A DNA stretch of 64,000 nucleotides. It comes from Paenibacillus oryzae. Its GTDB lineage: Bacteria > Bacillota > Bacilli > Paenibacillales > Paenibacillaceae. The stretch's first letter is position 1; each line of letters begins with the position of its first letter. The DNA is taken from contig NZ_LYPA01000032.1 of the NCBI RefSeq assembly GCF_001675045.1, positions 119,198 through 183,197 of the forward strand, given 5' to 3'. Below, one piece after another: positions 1 to 9,457 of this stretch. A program made the position numbers and the translations under genes. The notes under the pieces were generated by a model that had not been told where the DNA came from, ran no database searches, and saw only the letters and a list, made by a program, of their open reading frames with translations.

Positions 1-189
1 AGCATACGTCAGCGTAACCTTCTCTCCGCTTCCCGAATCATTGCCGGGAGTAGCCGTAGCTTCCGTTTGTGTTGCGGGCGTCGAATCAGCTGGACTCGCG
101 GATGGAGTGGCATTGCCGCCTCCGCTGCATGCCGCAAGCGAGGAGGCGATAAGCCCCAGCGTTAATGCTGCAGTTAATTGTTTTTTCAC
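1..189 (-). CDS. Sugar ABC transporter substrate-binding lipoprotein, N-terminal part only
   Basis: Only the first 63 codons are inside the window; the gene runs off the left edge. A GTG start at 187-189 is preceded by an AGGGGG ribosome site. The translation has a lysine-rich start (MKKQLTAALTLG), a hydrophobic stretch and a lipobox LAAC at residues 18-21, followed by a long Ser/Thr/Pro/Ala linker. That is a lipoprotein signal peptide of the kind carried by extracellular binding proteins of carbohydrate importers in Paenibacillus. The adjacent YesM/YesN-type pair on the same strand fits such a transporter. The substrate cannot be inferred from this fragment. Confidence 0.8.
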   Translation of the reverse strand, partial: MKKQLTAALTLGLIASSLAACSGGGNATPSASPADSTPATQTEATATPGNDSGSGEKVTLTYA

Positions 190-313
190 CAAAAGGCCCC
201 CTAAATGGTTGATAGTGTGTTGGTTCGTTACGCTTTCATCTTAGTGAATTATCGCCGGAAGCAAAATCAAGGATATTTACCATCCCTTTTCTTTTCTTTA
301 CTTTTTGCCGGGC

Positions 314-346
314 AACAAAAAAAGCGCATAGCTTTCTATGCACTTT
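314..346 (-). terminator. Rho-independent terminator after the response regulator
   Basis: On the minus strand an AAAGTGCATAG / CTATGCGCTTT stem with an AAAG loop is followed by a T-rich run. It lies about 45 nt past the response-regulator stop and separates the two-component operon from the downstream lipoprotein gene. Confidence 0.85.
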
Positions 347-390
347 CTTTGTCGTTTGGTGTTTTATCTTTACATCACAGCCCCGCGAGG

Positions 391-1989
391 TTATCCCCGG
401 TATTCCTCCGGGCTTGAGCCGGTCATTTTTTTGAACAGCTTGCTGAAGTAGGTTGTGTTCTGATAGCCCACCCGATTCGCCACCTCATATACCCGCATAT
501 GCTTATCCTTCAGCAGCGATTGGGCTCTCTCGATTCTGATCCGGGTCAACAGGCTAATAAAGTTTTCTCCCGTTTCCTGCTTGAATACCCGGCTTAAATA
601 TGAGGCGTTAACGTTAATGGCGTCCGCAACGGTTTGCAGCGAAATATCCTCGGCGTAGCTCGTCATAATAATTTTGCGCGCTTGCTCCGCATAGCTTTGC
701 GGACGATCGGCGCCACCGTTCCGGTTATGCCGCTGACACTCCTCCAAATAGCGAAGAGCAAGCCTGTGCATGCCGTCCAGCGTTTCCTCCTGAAGCAAAA
801 GCTCATAGACGCTCGCCTCACCGCCCCCAAGCTCCGGAAGGCTGGGATAGCAGGAGGAGATAACGGACAGGAGAGAAATATACGCCTTGCGCGCGGCATG
901 CTCGCTATAGCCCTTCTCCTGCAGCTCCAGCCGCACGGCATCCATGTAGCGAACAGCTCCCTCCACGCTGCTCTCCACCTCCAGGCGGAACCTCCGCTCC
1001 TCGTCCTGCGAAATGGAATAGGTGTCCAGACGCCGGGACTTTTGAGTGATTTGATCGTAATAAGCGATTCGCGTAGAGGAATCAAAAAAGAGCTCCCTCG
1101 CTGCAATATCGGCCTCCCGATGCGCCCGCTTCAAGCCGCCGAAGCCGGGAACAACCGAGCTGACGCCTATTGCCGCCGTAATGTTAAGAAAATCCTTTAA
1201 CGAAGCCTGAATTTTGGCAAATAGCCGATTGCAAAGCTGCATGTCCTCCTGATCAAGGAAATCGTTCTCCATGTTCAGAATCAGCCAATATTCAGCGGAA
1301 TTTTCCACGATGATTTCTCTTCTTCTCTTGCGGGAGACAAGCTCCTCCATCATATTAACAATGGAATAACGCAGCAGCTTCTCGTCCTGCTCCACGTATT
1401 TTCGGCGCAGCTGATCGAAGCGGTCCACCCTCAGCTTTGCCAGAAGCATTGGACCCTGTTGGAGAGCTATGCCCAAAGGCCCGCTTTTTTGAATGATTTC
1501 CGCTTCGTCCCGAAAGCCGCTAACCAGCTCCTTGAACAAGGTTTCCTTCAAAAAGCCGATGCCTTCCTTGACATGTCCCTTAAGCGCCTCCGCTTCCCCC
1601 TGCATTGAATTTTGAGCAAGCCGCTTCTGGATTTTGCCAAGCGCGTCGATCAGCTGCTGCGGCTTGATGTCGCTTTTGATCAAATAGTCCGCAGCTCCCA
1701 GCCGGACCGCCTCCTGAGCATATTGGAATTCATCCAGACAGCTAAGGATAATATATTGGCAGCCCTCAAACCTGCGGGAGTTTTCCCTTATTAGCTCCAG
1801 CCCGTCCATAACCGGCATTTTGATATCCGTTATAATCAGCTCCGGCCTGTGGAGCTCCACAAGCTCAAGCGCCTCCTTGCCATTGGCCGCTTCCCCGATA
1901 ATTCGAAAGCCCTGCTCCTCCCAATGAATCATGGATTTTAAGCCAATTCGCATCAGCAGCTCATCATCTACGATCAGCACCTTTTTCAT
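391..1989 (-). CDS. Response regulator, YesN/AraC type
   Basis: This 532-residue cytoplasmic regulator has an N-terminal receiver (residues 1-120; phosphoacceptor Asp55 in ITDIKMP, conserved VDDE near residue 8). A long central region is of the kind found in YesN-like regulators, and the C-terminus is an AraC-type double helix-turn-helix (about 430-530, ending near GYQNTTYFSKLFKK and SPEEYR). Its ATG lies inside the last codons of the sensor kinase gene, a 26-bp overlap that implies translational coupling; GGGGGCGATGAGGC precedes it. The likely target is the adjacent sugar ABC transporter whose binding protein starts at 189. The signal is unknown. Confidence 0.93.
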   Translation of the reverse strand: MKKVLIVDDELLMRIGLKSMIHWEEQGFRIIGEAANGKEALELVELHRPELIITDIKMPVMDGLELIRENSRRFEGCQYIILSCLDEFQYAQEAVRLGAADYLIKSDIKPQQLIDALGKIQKRLAQNSMQGEAEALKGHVKEGIGFLKETLFKELVSGFRDEAEIIQKSGPLGIALQQGPMLLAKLRVDRFDQLRRKYVEQDEKLLRYSIVNMMEELVSRKRRREIIVENSAEYWLILNMENDFLDQEDMQLCNRLFAKIQASLKDFLNITAAIGVSSVVPGFGGLKRAHREADIAARELFFDSSTRIAYYDQITQKSRRLDTYSISQDEERRFRLEVESSVEGAVRYMDAVRLELQEKGYSEHAARKAYISLLSVISSCYPSLPELGGGEASVYELLLQEETLDGMHRLALRYLEECQRHNRNGGADRPQSYAEQARKIIMTSYAEDISLQTVADAINVNASYLSRVFKQETGENFISLLTRIRIERAQSLLKDKHMRVYEVANRVGYQNTTYFSKLFKKMTGSSPEEYRG

Positions 1990-3790
1990 GCCTCATCGCC
2001 CCCTTTCCGGTTCTGGGAATCGTGATGGTAAATGTCGTTCCCTTCCCCTTCACGCTGTCAAACGTAATGCCATAGGCTTCGCCAAATACTCGTCTAATGC
2101 GGCTGTGCACATTATAAACGCCAATGCTGCCGGAGGGGCTTGCCGGCTCCTTCAATGCCTGCCGCAGCGCCAGAGCGGTGTCCTCGTCCATCCCTATACC
2201 ATTGTCGCTAACAGCAATAATGAGGTCATGCTCGCCATGGGGCGCCACCGTTATCGTCAGCAAGCCGTCCTCCTGATCCGCTATGCCGTGGAAAATGGCA
2301 TTTTCGACAAGGGGCTGAATGCTAAGCTTTAAAATTTCATAATGCAGCAGCCCCTCGTCCAATTGATAGTCCACCGATATGCGATTAAAATATCTGACCT
2401 TCTGTATGGTCAAATAGTGGACGATATTGTCCATCTCCTCGCTGATCTTCACTATTCGGTTTTCGACCTTGGAGGAATAGCGCAAAATGGAGATTAACGC
2501 CTCCGTCATTTCCACAATTTTATCCGCTCTTTGCATAGAAGCGATCCATTTCACCGAATTCAGCGTGTTGTACAGAAAATGGGGATTGATCTGCGCCTGA
2601 AGCGCCCGGATTTCCGCCTCCGCCTTTTCCTCCTGCTCCTGATAGATACGTTCAACAAGCTGCTTCAGCTCGGACGACATATGCTCGAAGCGTTTGGCAA
2701 GAAGCCCGATTTCATCATTGGAGCGAACGGAGGGCAAATTGTCGAACTTGCCTTGCTCAACAAGAGTCATATTTTTCATAAGCTGCTTGATCGGCCTCGT
2801 AATTACATTGGACAAATAGATGGAGCTAATAACCGCAAACAGCACCAGAGCGATAACAAGCGTCCACAAATTCCGCATCAGCATATTTCCTTCAACGGCA
2901 AGCTCCTCTACCGGCATATACAGATAGGTGGTCCAGTCATGCTGCTCGAAGGCGGAATGAATAAGGATATAGCTTTTGCCGCCCGATCTCACAACCTCTC
3001 TCGCCTGCTCCTTGTTGATTTGGTCCTTCAGCGGAAAAATCTCGTTAAATGGACGGTCAATGCTGGCATAGTTACTGTTGAAAATAACTCTGTCATTTTC
3101 ATCCACAATAGTAAAGGCAGACCTGTTGCTCTTCTGCAGACGTTTGTTCACCTTGTTAATAAAGTCGATGTCGATGCTTACGACCATAACGCCAAGCAGC
3201 TTGCCGTCCTCCAGATCGAATATTTTGCGAAGATGATAAATCGCCCAATTGTCATCCTGCTTCGTCTGAAGATCGATGCGGGTGGGCAAATCTCGAATAA
3301 TATCGCTGGAGTCCAAAAAATCGCGGAACCACTCCTCGTTACGCGGATGGTACGTATAATCCACCGGCTTGTTTGTGCTGACGAGCAGGTCCCGGCCTCC
3401 ATTGAGGTTGTAAATATAGACGGAAAAAGCTCTCTCCTTCATCGTGATGTAGTTCATCAGCAGCTGCGTCGCCTGATTTCCATTGCTCTGCGAGGCGTTG
3501 CCCAAATAGTTTTGCACCGGATAATTTTCCTGCGATACGGCGGAAACATAGCTGTTGATGCCATAGCTGGATATGAGTGAAATTTGTTTGATATCATCCA
3601 GAAATTCCTCGATGCGGATATTGGATTGCTTGGTAATATCGGATAACAAATCGGTATATTTGCTTTGGAGCATTTGTTGGGAGGAGATATAAGAATTGAT
3701 AAACATAATGATGATCGGGATGAGAATGGAAAGAATAAACAGTAGCGCCATTTTGTTCTTGATGCTTATAAACTGGAATTTTGGATACAA
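1964..3790 (-). CDS. Sensor histidine kinase, YesM type
   Basis: The start is TTG behind GGAGG. The 608-residue membrane kinase has a first membrane segment (about 12-35), an extracellular Cache-like sensor (about 40-295), a second membrane segment (about 305-327), a HAMP region (328-380), then the His_kinase motif INPHFLYNTLNS with phosphorylated His404. The HATPase_c domain has an N box near 499 (QPLVENAIFHG) and a G box DNGIGM near 532. This is the lytTR/YesM class that pairs with AraC-type response regulators, here the overlapping downstream gene. Ligand specificity is not visible; carbohydrate sensing is inferred from the neighbouring binding protein. Confidence 0.93.
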   Translation of the reverse strand: MYPKFQFISIKNKMALLFILSILIPIIIMFINSYISSQQMLQSKYTDLLSDITKQSNIRIEEFLDDIKQISLISSYGINSYVSAVSQENYPVQNYLGNASQSNGNQATQLLMNYITMKERAFSVYIYNLNGGRDLLVSTNKPVDYTYHPRNEEWFRDFLDSSDIIRDLPTRIDLQTKQDDNWAIYHLRKIFDLEDGKLLGVMVVSIDIDFINKVNKRLQKSNRSAFTIVDENDRVIFNSNYASIDRPFNEIFPLKDQINKEQAREVVRSGGKSYILIHSAFEQHDWTTYLYMPVEELAVEGNMLMRNLWTLVIALVLFAVISSIYLSNVITRPIKQLMKNMTLVEQGKFDNLPSVRSNDEIGLLAKRFEHMSSELKQLVERIYQEQEEKAEAEIRALQAQINPHFLYNTLNSVKWIASMQRADKIVEMTEALISILRYSSKVENRIVKISEEMDNIVHYLTIQKVRYFNRISVDYQLDEGLLHYEILKLSIQPLVENAIFHGIADQEDGLLTITVAPHGEHDLIIAVSDNGIGMDEDTALALRQALKEPASPSGSIGVYNVHSRIRRVFGEAYGITFDSVKGKGTTFTITIPRTGKGAMRHEKGADRR

Positions 3791-3916
3791 GAGAGGACCT
3801 CCATGGCCAAAGTTAAACCTTGTCTCTATGATAGTCCCAATCGCCCAAACTTGGCTAGCTTACCGTTAAACAAGTAAAAAAAAGGACCATACAAAGTCAA
3901 AATTGTTCACTCGGGG

Positions 3917-3949
3917 ATGGAAAACCGGGCCAAGGCAATCCCTTGGCCC
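3917..3949 (-). terminator. Terminator of the MMPL transporter gene
   Basis: A perfect 9-bp stem (GGGCCAAGG / CCTTGGCCC, loop of 5) lies about 60 nt past the stop. On the minus strand it is followed by GGTTTTCC, so the U-tract is short. It sits between the transporter and the histidine kinase on the same strand. Confidence 0.65.
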
Positions 3950-4007
3950 ATAGTTCCCTGCCGCCAGTTCTTTATTGCGCTTATCCGGCTGATGCGCCGG
4001 GCTTGAC

Positions 4008-6461
4008 TTATTTTGCAGCCGCCTTGCTTTTGATTGAAACGAGTCTCTCTTTGTCCAACAAAACAATAATGGCCGGCAATACCGTAAGCGTACTAATGAG
4101 ACACAATAAAGTGTCCAGCACCGTGGATATGCCAAAAACGCGCACAACCTCAAAATTGGTAAACATGAGCGCGCTGAATCCGCCGATAACCGTCAAACCG
4201 GATGCAGTAATAGCCCGGCCGACCTTGGTCATGGCTTTCAGGATAGCCTGATCCGCTTCTAGGCCATTTGCCTTTTCCTCCAGATAACGCTCCATCAGCA
4301 AAATGGTAAATTCCGTCCCGATACCCAAAACAAGCGCACCTAAAACCGCCGTTAGCGGATTAATGTCAATGCCAAGAATATAAAGGAATGCAACTGACCA
4401 CCCGTTAACCAAAATAATCGGCAATATCGGAAAGAAGGCGCGTTTAATATTGCGGTATACAATAAATAGTCCGACCAATATGGCAAGAAGCCCGCTAAGC
4501 AAGGATGTGTGCCTGCTATCTGTAAGACCGTTCAAGCTTTTAACCTGGAGAACTTGTACGCCTACCGGGTGAGCTTTTATTCCGCTGGGGGGGTTCATCT
4601 CCAGTTCCAGCTTGGCAAGCAGCTCCTCTTGTGCCTGAGTATCCATATTAGCCAATGTAAACGTCACACGGGCCATATGATAATCCGAGGAGAGAAACCG
4701 TGATACCATTTCCTCCGGCGCCTGATCCAGAGTAGAATGAATTTGCTCTGGGCCGGAATCCAGAATATCGCTTTGAAGGGAGGTCAATACATTTACAATA
4801 CTGGAGGCTTCTTCAATCTCGGCGTATTTATGTACGCTGTCGCTTTGAAATTGACTGATCCATCGCAAAACCTCAGGCTCCCTGACATCCTCTCCTTCTA
4901 TCATCCAATCTATTGTCAATGTGCTGCCTACGACATCGCGTATTTCATTCATGGCCAGCGAGGCCGGCGCATTCTGAGGTATTAACTTTTCAATATTGCT
5001 CTCAACGTTCAGCTTGTTATCAAGGCCAAATCCAATTGCCGCAATAAGCACTGGCGGGATAAGAAACCAAACCGGCTTGCAAATAACCGCCTTGGCCAGT
5101 ACCGATAACCCCCGCTCAATCAATCCTGACGCATTTCTTTCTTTGGAGCGCAGCTCCTTACGATCTCTCAATGCCAGAACAGGTAGCAGCAGCACAAGCC
5201 CGATGATATACATAATAACAACGCCAATAGCCAGCATAAGACCAAAATCTTTAACCATTGGCATTGCCGACAGCAGCAGCGTCAAAAATCCAACCGCCAT
5301 AATCAAAACGGCCGTTCCCACTGCCGGCCCCATATGGCTGATCGTGCTGGTTACTGCCTTCAGCACATTTTTGCTTTTGACGATTTCCTCTTCATAGCGG
5401 TTATGAAATTGCAAGGCAAAATCGGTCCCCAAACCAATTAAGATGGGCAATAACGCCATTGTCGCAATGCTTAAAGGCATATTTATATATCCCATCAAAC
5501 CAAATGTCCAGATCATGCCGACTAAAATAATAGGCAAGGAGATCAGACGTGAACGAACAGGGAACACTAGCGCCAGCACAACAATCATTAAGAGAATGAC
5601 GGTTAGCAGCATAGTCAGAATATCGCTTTGAATATAATCCTCCAACGTTTTGGAAATAGCCGGAATTCCCGAAAAAATCATCCTGGTCCCCGGTATGGCA
5701 TGATTATTAATAACCTGTTCGACTTTATCGGTGACAGCAGCCATTTCCTGCATCGTTAAATCACTGTTCAACTGAATTTGAAATAACATATTGTCTCCAT
5801 TTTTGGGAAGCAATGCAGCAAAGGCAGGTTGAGGCGTATTATTTTCATCCAGCAGCGCAAATCGAACAAACTTTTCATTAGCTGCAGTAAACTCCCCGAT
5901 CCCCTCCATTTTTGAAAGCTGTTCACCGTATTGCTCCTGGATGCTCTGAAGCACCCTTGCTTTTGCTTCCTCGACCGCGGCTGTCAATGCCGCTTCATCT
6001 CCGCCGGCGTCCGTAACCTGCTCAGCCGCTTTTGCGACTGCTGTCTCCATGGCTTCCGCTATTTGCTGCTCCATTTGATCAGCTTGATCTTGCGCTTGCC
6101 GGGCAACTACCTCCGCCATGGAGATTGGACTGCTTACTGAATATACGTTATTTACCTTAGTTAAGTCATTCTGCAACCCGGACAATACAGCCAAAGATTC
6201 CTGCTTGAATAATTCAGCCTGCTTCCCTCGAACAAGCAAAACCAGACTTTCGCCGCCAAATTTCTCTTGAAATCTGGCATGGTTAATCGCTACCGGGTGC
6301 TCATCCGACAACAGCATATTCACACTGGTACGAATCTCTATTTGACTCAGACCGTATCCCATTACGCCAGTCAAAACCATTACGCCTACTACAAACCAGA
6401 TCGCATATTGAGTCATCCATTTCCCTAATGTCTCTGACATTTTACTCAACGTATCATCCAC
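4008..6461 (-). CDS. RND-superfamily (MMPL / HAE3-type) membrane transporter
   Basis: The 817-residue protein has the two-fold RND layout: a membrane segment near 18-38, a large extracytoplasmic domain with an Ala/Glu/Gln-rich helical stretch (about 120-180), five to six helices (about 280-435), a second segment near 460, a second soluble domain (about 480-640) and a final helix bundle (about 650-795). The SSD-like repeats LLPILIGLGTDFALQFHNRYEEE and LGALVLGIGTEFTILLMERYLEE are diagnostic. Such proteins move lipids or hydrophobic compounds. The start is GTG with a poorly placed ribosome site. One copy of the TTTTTGGGTCTTTT repeat lies 31 bp upstream. Neighbours (decayed patatin, UbiB kinase, phasin-like) suggest a membrane-lipid role; substrate unknown. 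Confidence 0.9.
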   Translation of the reverse strand: MDDTLSKMSETLGKWMTQYAIWFVVGVMVLTGVMGYGLSQIEIRTSVNMLLSDEHPVAINHARFQEKFGGESLVLLVRGKQAELFKQESLAVLSGLQNDLTKVNNVYSVSSPISMAEVVARQAQDQADQMEQQIAEAMETAVAKAAEQVTDAGGDEAALTAAVEEAKARVLQSIQEQYGEQLSKMEGIGEFTAANEKFVRFALLDENNTPQPAFAALLPKNGDNMLFQIQLNSDLTMQEMAAVTDKVEQVINNHAIPGTRMIFSGIPAISKTLEDYIQSDILTMLLTVILLMIVVLALVFPVRSRLISLPIILVGMIWTFGLMGYINMPLSIATMALLPILIGLGTDFALQFHNRYEEEIVKSKNVLKAVTSTISHMGPAVGTAVLIMAVGFLTLLLSAMPMVKDFGLMLAIGVVIMYIIGLVLLLPVLALRDRKELRSKERNASGLIERGLSVLAKAVICKPVWFLIPPVLIAAIGFGLDNKLNVESNIEKLIPQNAPASLAMNEIRDVVGSTLTIDWMIEGEDVREPEVLRWISQFQSDSVHKYAEIEEASSIVNVLTSLQSDILDSGPEQIHSTLDQAPEEMVSRFLSSDYHMARVTFTLANMDTQAQEELLAKLELEMNPPSGIKAHPVGVQVLQVKSLNGLTDSRHTSLLSGLLAILVGLFIVYRNIKRAFFPILPIILVNGWSVAFLYILGIDINPLTAVLGALVLGIGTEFTILLMERYLEEKANGLEADQAILKAMTKVGRAITASGLTVIGGFSALMFTNFEVVRVFGISTVLDTLLCLISTLTVLPAIIVLLDKERLVSIKSKAAAK

Positions 6462-6491
6462 TCCATCTGTTTAGTCTGTTTCATCACAATA

Positions 6492-6512
6492 CACAAAAGA
6501 CCCAAAAACTAA
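6492..6512 (-). repeat. Conserved intergenic repeat, copy 1
   Basis: On the minus strand it reads TTTTTGGGTCTTTTGTG. It matches copies at 7024-7044 (21 identical bases) and 9844-9861. It lies 31 bp upstream of the MMPL transporter start, so it is probably an operator or 5'-UTR element. Confidence 0.7.
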
Positions 6513-6563
6513 GCACGTTACCTTCTTTCTTCTGCCTCACCTCCTTAACGATATTTACACTCG

Positions 6564-7005
6564 CTAATGTGTTAAGAATGCTTTAATTTCTGGGATAAGG
6601 TAATCAGCTGCTTCCTCGCCTGCGGCAATACATTCCGTTACTTTGCTAAAATCAAACGCCGCATACTGTCCCACCTCTGGACGAATAACGAGATCAGCCA
6701 GGTGCAGGCTGCTATGCTTACGCTCTGCATTCATCAAGCTATACGAGCGATAGACCGCTTCAACTACATTGCGGGGCTGTTTTTTTTCATGCTGTCCAGC
6801 CACATCAACAGCAATAATGAAATCCGCATCTTCGTTGCGCATTTCGGCAACGGGGCAATAACGCCAGGAAATACAGAGGTAGCCCTAAGCGCTGTTCCGA
6901 GATCTCCACGCTCCATTAATACTTGCTTTCCCTCCATTAAATCAACGTCAACCGTAGGCCCTCGAACTGCACCGCCGCCCAAAACAAGACCTATTATTTT
7001 TCAAT
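6564..7005 (-). pseudogene. Decayed patatin-like (NTE-type) phospholipase
   Basis: Pieces of one patatin-family gene remain in two frames. The N-terminal oxyanion loop is visible as GLVLGGGAVRG (about 6960-6993). It jumps directly to the segment that normally follows the active-site domain (DLMEGKQVLMERGDLGTALR, then ATSVFPGVIAPL), then after a frameshift near 6842 to the C-terminal part (ADFIIAVDVAG, ending at 6564). The GXSXG nucleophile region and the DGG catalytic-Asp region are both missing, and the start region carries an extra A that shifts the frame, although GGAGG remains at 7014-7018. It cannot encode a working phospholipase. Its position between the UbiB/regulator operon and the MMPL gene suggests it was once part of the same lipid-related regulon. 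Confidence 0.85.
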
Positions 7006-7023
7006 GCTTCACGCCTCCGGTTT

Positions 7024-7044
7024 CACAAAAGACCCAAAAACTAA
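7024..7044 (-). repeat. Conserved intergenic repeat, copy 2
   Basis: Identical to copy 1 over 21 bp. It sits immediately upstream of the GGAGG of the decayed patatin gene and 18 bp past the stop of the winged-helix regulator. Confidence 0.7.
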
Positions 7045-7061
7045 AAAGATGAGACTCGCCT

Positions 7062-7748
7062 TTAAGCGAGTGCTTCATGGACAAAATCAGACAATAGCTG
7101 TTGCTCGTTTTGGGATAAATCGCCAATCAATTTTACATAAGAACTGGCGAGCTCCGCGATTTCACCGCTTATCTCGTCTGACATCGTTTGAATAACGGTG
7201 CCCAAAACCGTGCCAACAAACATCAGCAGGCTTGTACCAGGCACTGCCGTTTTCTTAATGAGGCGCTTGATGATTTCCTCCGCTTTGCCTCCAATCTTTT
7301 TTAAATAGATAATAAGAATGCCCAAAATACTTCCGCAAAACTCCAGATTAGATCGCTTCTGAGGCATCTCATCCATTAATGTTTTTATCAAATCCTGCAC
7401 ATTCGTATGCTTCCATTTGTTATGAAGCAAATCGCGCAGAGATTGCAGGCTTTCTTCCCATTTCTCGGGATCGCCATCATTGGAGCGTGGCTGCTCCAGC
7501 AATTCGGCGGCTTTCTCCGTTGGGGCAAATACAACCTGGGAGCGCCCGGTTTCATTGGGATTTACTTCATAGCTTCGTGTAACATAACCCGATTTTTCTA
7601 TTTCCTTCAACATATCATAAGCGGTCCACTTGCTGACGCCAACTTCTTTCGCCAATGCTTCATAATGAACCGGTACATGCTGCTTTTTATACATGCCTAC
7701 CAATTGATTCAGAAATTGCAGCCTTCTTTTGGACATGGCCATCTTCAT
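7062..7748 (-). CDS. Winged-helix transcriptional regulator of unknown specificity
   Basis: The 228-residue protein has an N-terminal winged helix (about 10-75) with a clear recognition-helix pattern (ALAKEVGVSKWTAYDMLKEIEKSGYVTR). The longer C-terminal region contains hydrophobic helices (LEFCGSILGILIIYLKKIGG and SLLMFVGTVLGTVIQTM) and is not a ligand domain I recognise. The gene follows the UbiB-like kinase gene by about 25 bp and is probably its operon partner. It is the only DNA-binding protein in the cluster, so it is the obvious candidate to read the repeat found three times around it; that link is inference. Confidence 0.75.
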   Translation of the reverse strand: MKMAMSKRRLQFLNQLVGMYKKQHVPVHYEALAKEVGVSKWTAYDMLKEIEKSGYVTRSYEVNPNETGRSQVVFAPTEKAAELLEQPRSNDGDPEKWEESLQSLRDLLHNKWKHTNVQDLIKTLMDEMPQKRSNLEFCGSILGILIIYLKKIGGKAEEIIKRLIKKTAVPGTSLLMFVGTVLGTVIQTMSDEISGEIAELASSYVKLIGDLSQNEQQLLSDFVHEALA

Positions 7749-7772
7749 CTTCTCCTTCCGGGCTCCTTACGG

Positions 7773-9449
7773 CTAAAATCGTCCAGAGCGAAAAATGGCA
7801 TAAATAAGCCAAAGAAACATTAAAAATGCAATCGCAAATCCAACCTCGATCACCGGTATTTTCCCCATGATCGGAGATACGGTTCCGCTTATGGCCGCTC
7901 CAATGATCAGACCAAGCATTACAATGCTCAAAGCAAGCAATACAATGCTGAACGCAAGGCGGTTAAACAGCCGGTCCAGCTTGTTTAACAGTTCGCCCAA
8001 TTGCGGAGAATCCGCCTCGATGCGCAGCTTTCCCTGCCGGACAAGCTTCATTAATCGTTTGACGCTTCCCGGCAATTCCTGAACGGCATCAACCAGCTCA
8101 GGCACTTCCTCCATTACCTGCTTACCCATGCGAATCGGATTCAGCCGGTTCAAAAATAATTTTGCGCCAAAGGGTTCGGCAACATCAACGACACTGATTT
8201 CGGGATCAAGCGAGGTTGCGACCCCTTCCATGGTCAGCATCGCTTTACCCAGCATGGTCATTTCATTCGGAATCCGGATTCGGTGCCGATAAGCCACCTG
8301 AAACAAATCCTGAACAGCTACCCCTACGCTCACTTGATTTAACGGAACCTGATAATACTTTTGGCGCAGCTCGTCCACATCATCAAAGAGCTTGCTCTGA
8401 TCAATATCATCTGGCACTACACCCATGCGGGAAATCGCCCTGATGACTCCCCGGGTGCTTTGATTTCTAAGAGCAATTACAAAGGAGGCGAAGTGATTTT
8501 TCAAATGCTCCGGAAGCCTGCCCACCATTCCAAAATCCAAAAAGGCAACCCTTCCGTCCGGTAGCGCCATAACATTTCCCGGATGCGGGTCCGCATGAAA
8601 AAAACCAAGCTCCAATATTTGCGAAAAGATGGAGGTTGCGAATCGGTTGGCAAGCTGCTTGGTATCCAGCTGCGCCTCCCTGAGCCGAGCGGGCTCGGAA
8701 AAGGGAATCCCTTTCACAAACTCCATGGTCAACACTCTTCGGGTCGTAAACTCCCAATACACATCCGGTATGTGGATATAGGCCAATGTATTGCGCGCCT
8801 TCAGCTTCTCCGCATTCCTTGCTTCCTTCATATAATCCAGCTCATCCAGCAGGGCATTGCTTAACTCCTCGACGGCATCTCTTAAATGGTAATGCTTCGC
8901 CCAGCTCATTTTCATTTCGCTAATGCGCGCCCATTCCGTCAAAATTTCCAGATCGACGCCGATCGTTTTGTGGATGTCGGGCCGTTGAATTTTTACGATG
9001 ACCTGGTCTCCACTCTTGAGCACGGCCCGATGGACCTGACCAATCGACGCTGAGGCCAGCGGCTCCTCCGAGAAGGACTTGAATAAAGTCGAAACAGGCG
9101 ACTTCAACTCGCTTTCAACAATGTTTACAACCTCGGAGTAGGAGAATGGCTTCACATGGTCCTGAAGCCTCTTTAATTCCTCTATTACACCGCCAGGAAA
9201 CAAATCCGGCCTGGTGCTGGCGATTTGTCCCAGCTTCACAAAGGTCGGGCCAAGCTCCTCCAGCATCAGGCGTATTCTTTTTCCAAGCAAGTCTACACTT
9301 GGGTGATCCATCTCACCGTCTTTGGCGCGCCACGATTTCCCTTTATTGTTCAATCCATCGGCAACATAACCAAAGCCATTGCGTGTCAGCGCGCCAACAA
9401 TAGTTCTGTAGCGAATCAGATGGCGGAATTTGTTGGCCAACAATCTCAA
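7773..9449 (-). CDS. UbiB/AarF/ABC1-family atypical protein kinase-like ATPase
   Basis: The 558-residue protein carries the family signatures in order: KLGQIASTRPDLFP (KxGQ motif), the Ala-rich nucleotide loop ASASIGQVHRA, VIVKIQRP with the invariant Lys, HADPHPGN (catalytic loop) and DFGMVG (metal-binding Asp). Two hydrophobic segments at the C-terminus (about 495-520 and 527-550) anchor it in the membrane. Members act in isoprenoid/quinone and membrane-lipid homeostasis; the substrate here is unknown. The start is one of several closely spaced TTG codons after AGGAG at about 9449. It lies 8 bp after the phasin-like gene and forms an operon with it. Confidence 0.93.
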   Translation of the reverse strand: MRLLANKFRHLIRYRTIVGALTRNGFGYVADGLNNKGKSWRAKDGEMDHPSVDLLGKRIRLMLEELGPTFVKLGQIASTRPDLFPGGVIEELKRLQDHVKPFSYSEVVNIVESELKSPVSTLFKSFSEEPLASASIGQVHRAVLKSGDQVIVKIQRPDIHKTIGVDLEILTEWARISEMKMSWAKHYHLRDAVEELSNALLDELDYMKEARNAEKLKARNTLAYIHIPDVYWEFTTRRVLTMEFVKGIPFSEPARLREAQLDTKQLANRFATSIFSQILELGFFHADPHPGNVMALPDGRVAFLDFGMVGRLPEHLKNHFASFVIALRNQSTRGVIRAISRMGVVPDDIDQSKLFDDVDELRQKYYQVPLNQVSVGVAVQDLFQVAYRHRIRIPNEMTMLGKAMLTMEGVATSLDPEISVVDVAEPFGAKLFLNRLNPIRMGKQVMEEVPELVDAVQELPGSVKRLMKLVRQGKLRIEADSPQLGELLNKLDRLFNRLAFSIVLLALSIVMLGLIIGAAISGTVSPIMGKIPVIEVGFAIAFLMFLWLIYAIFRSGRF

Positions 9450-9457
9450 CTCCTACA

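Noticed and set aside
2531..3580. Plus-strand open frame of about 350 codons
   Set aside because: Antisense shadow of the sensor kinase; no domain pattern and no start signal.
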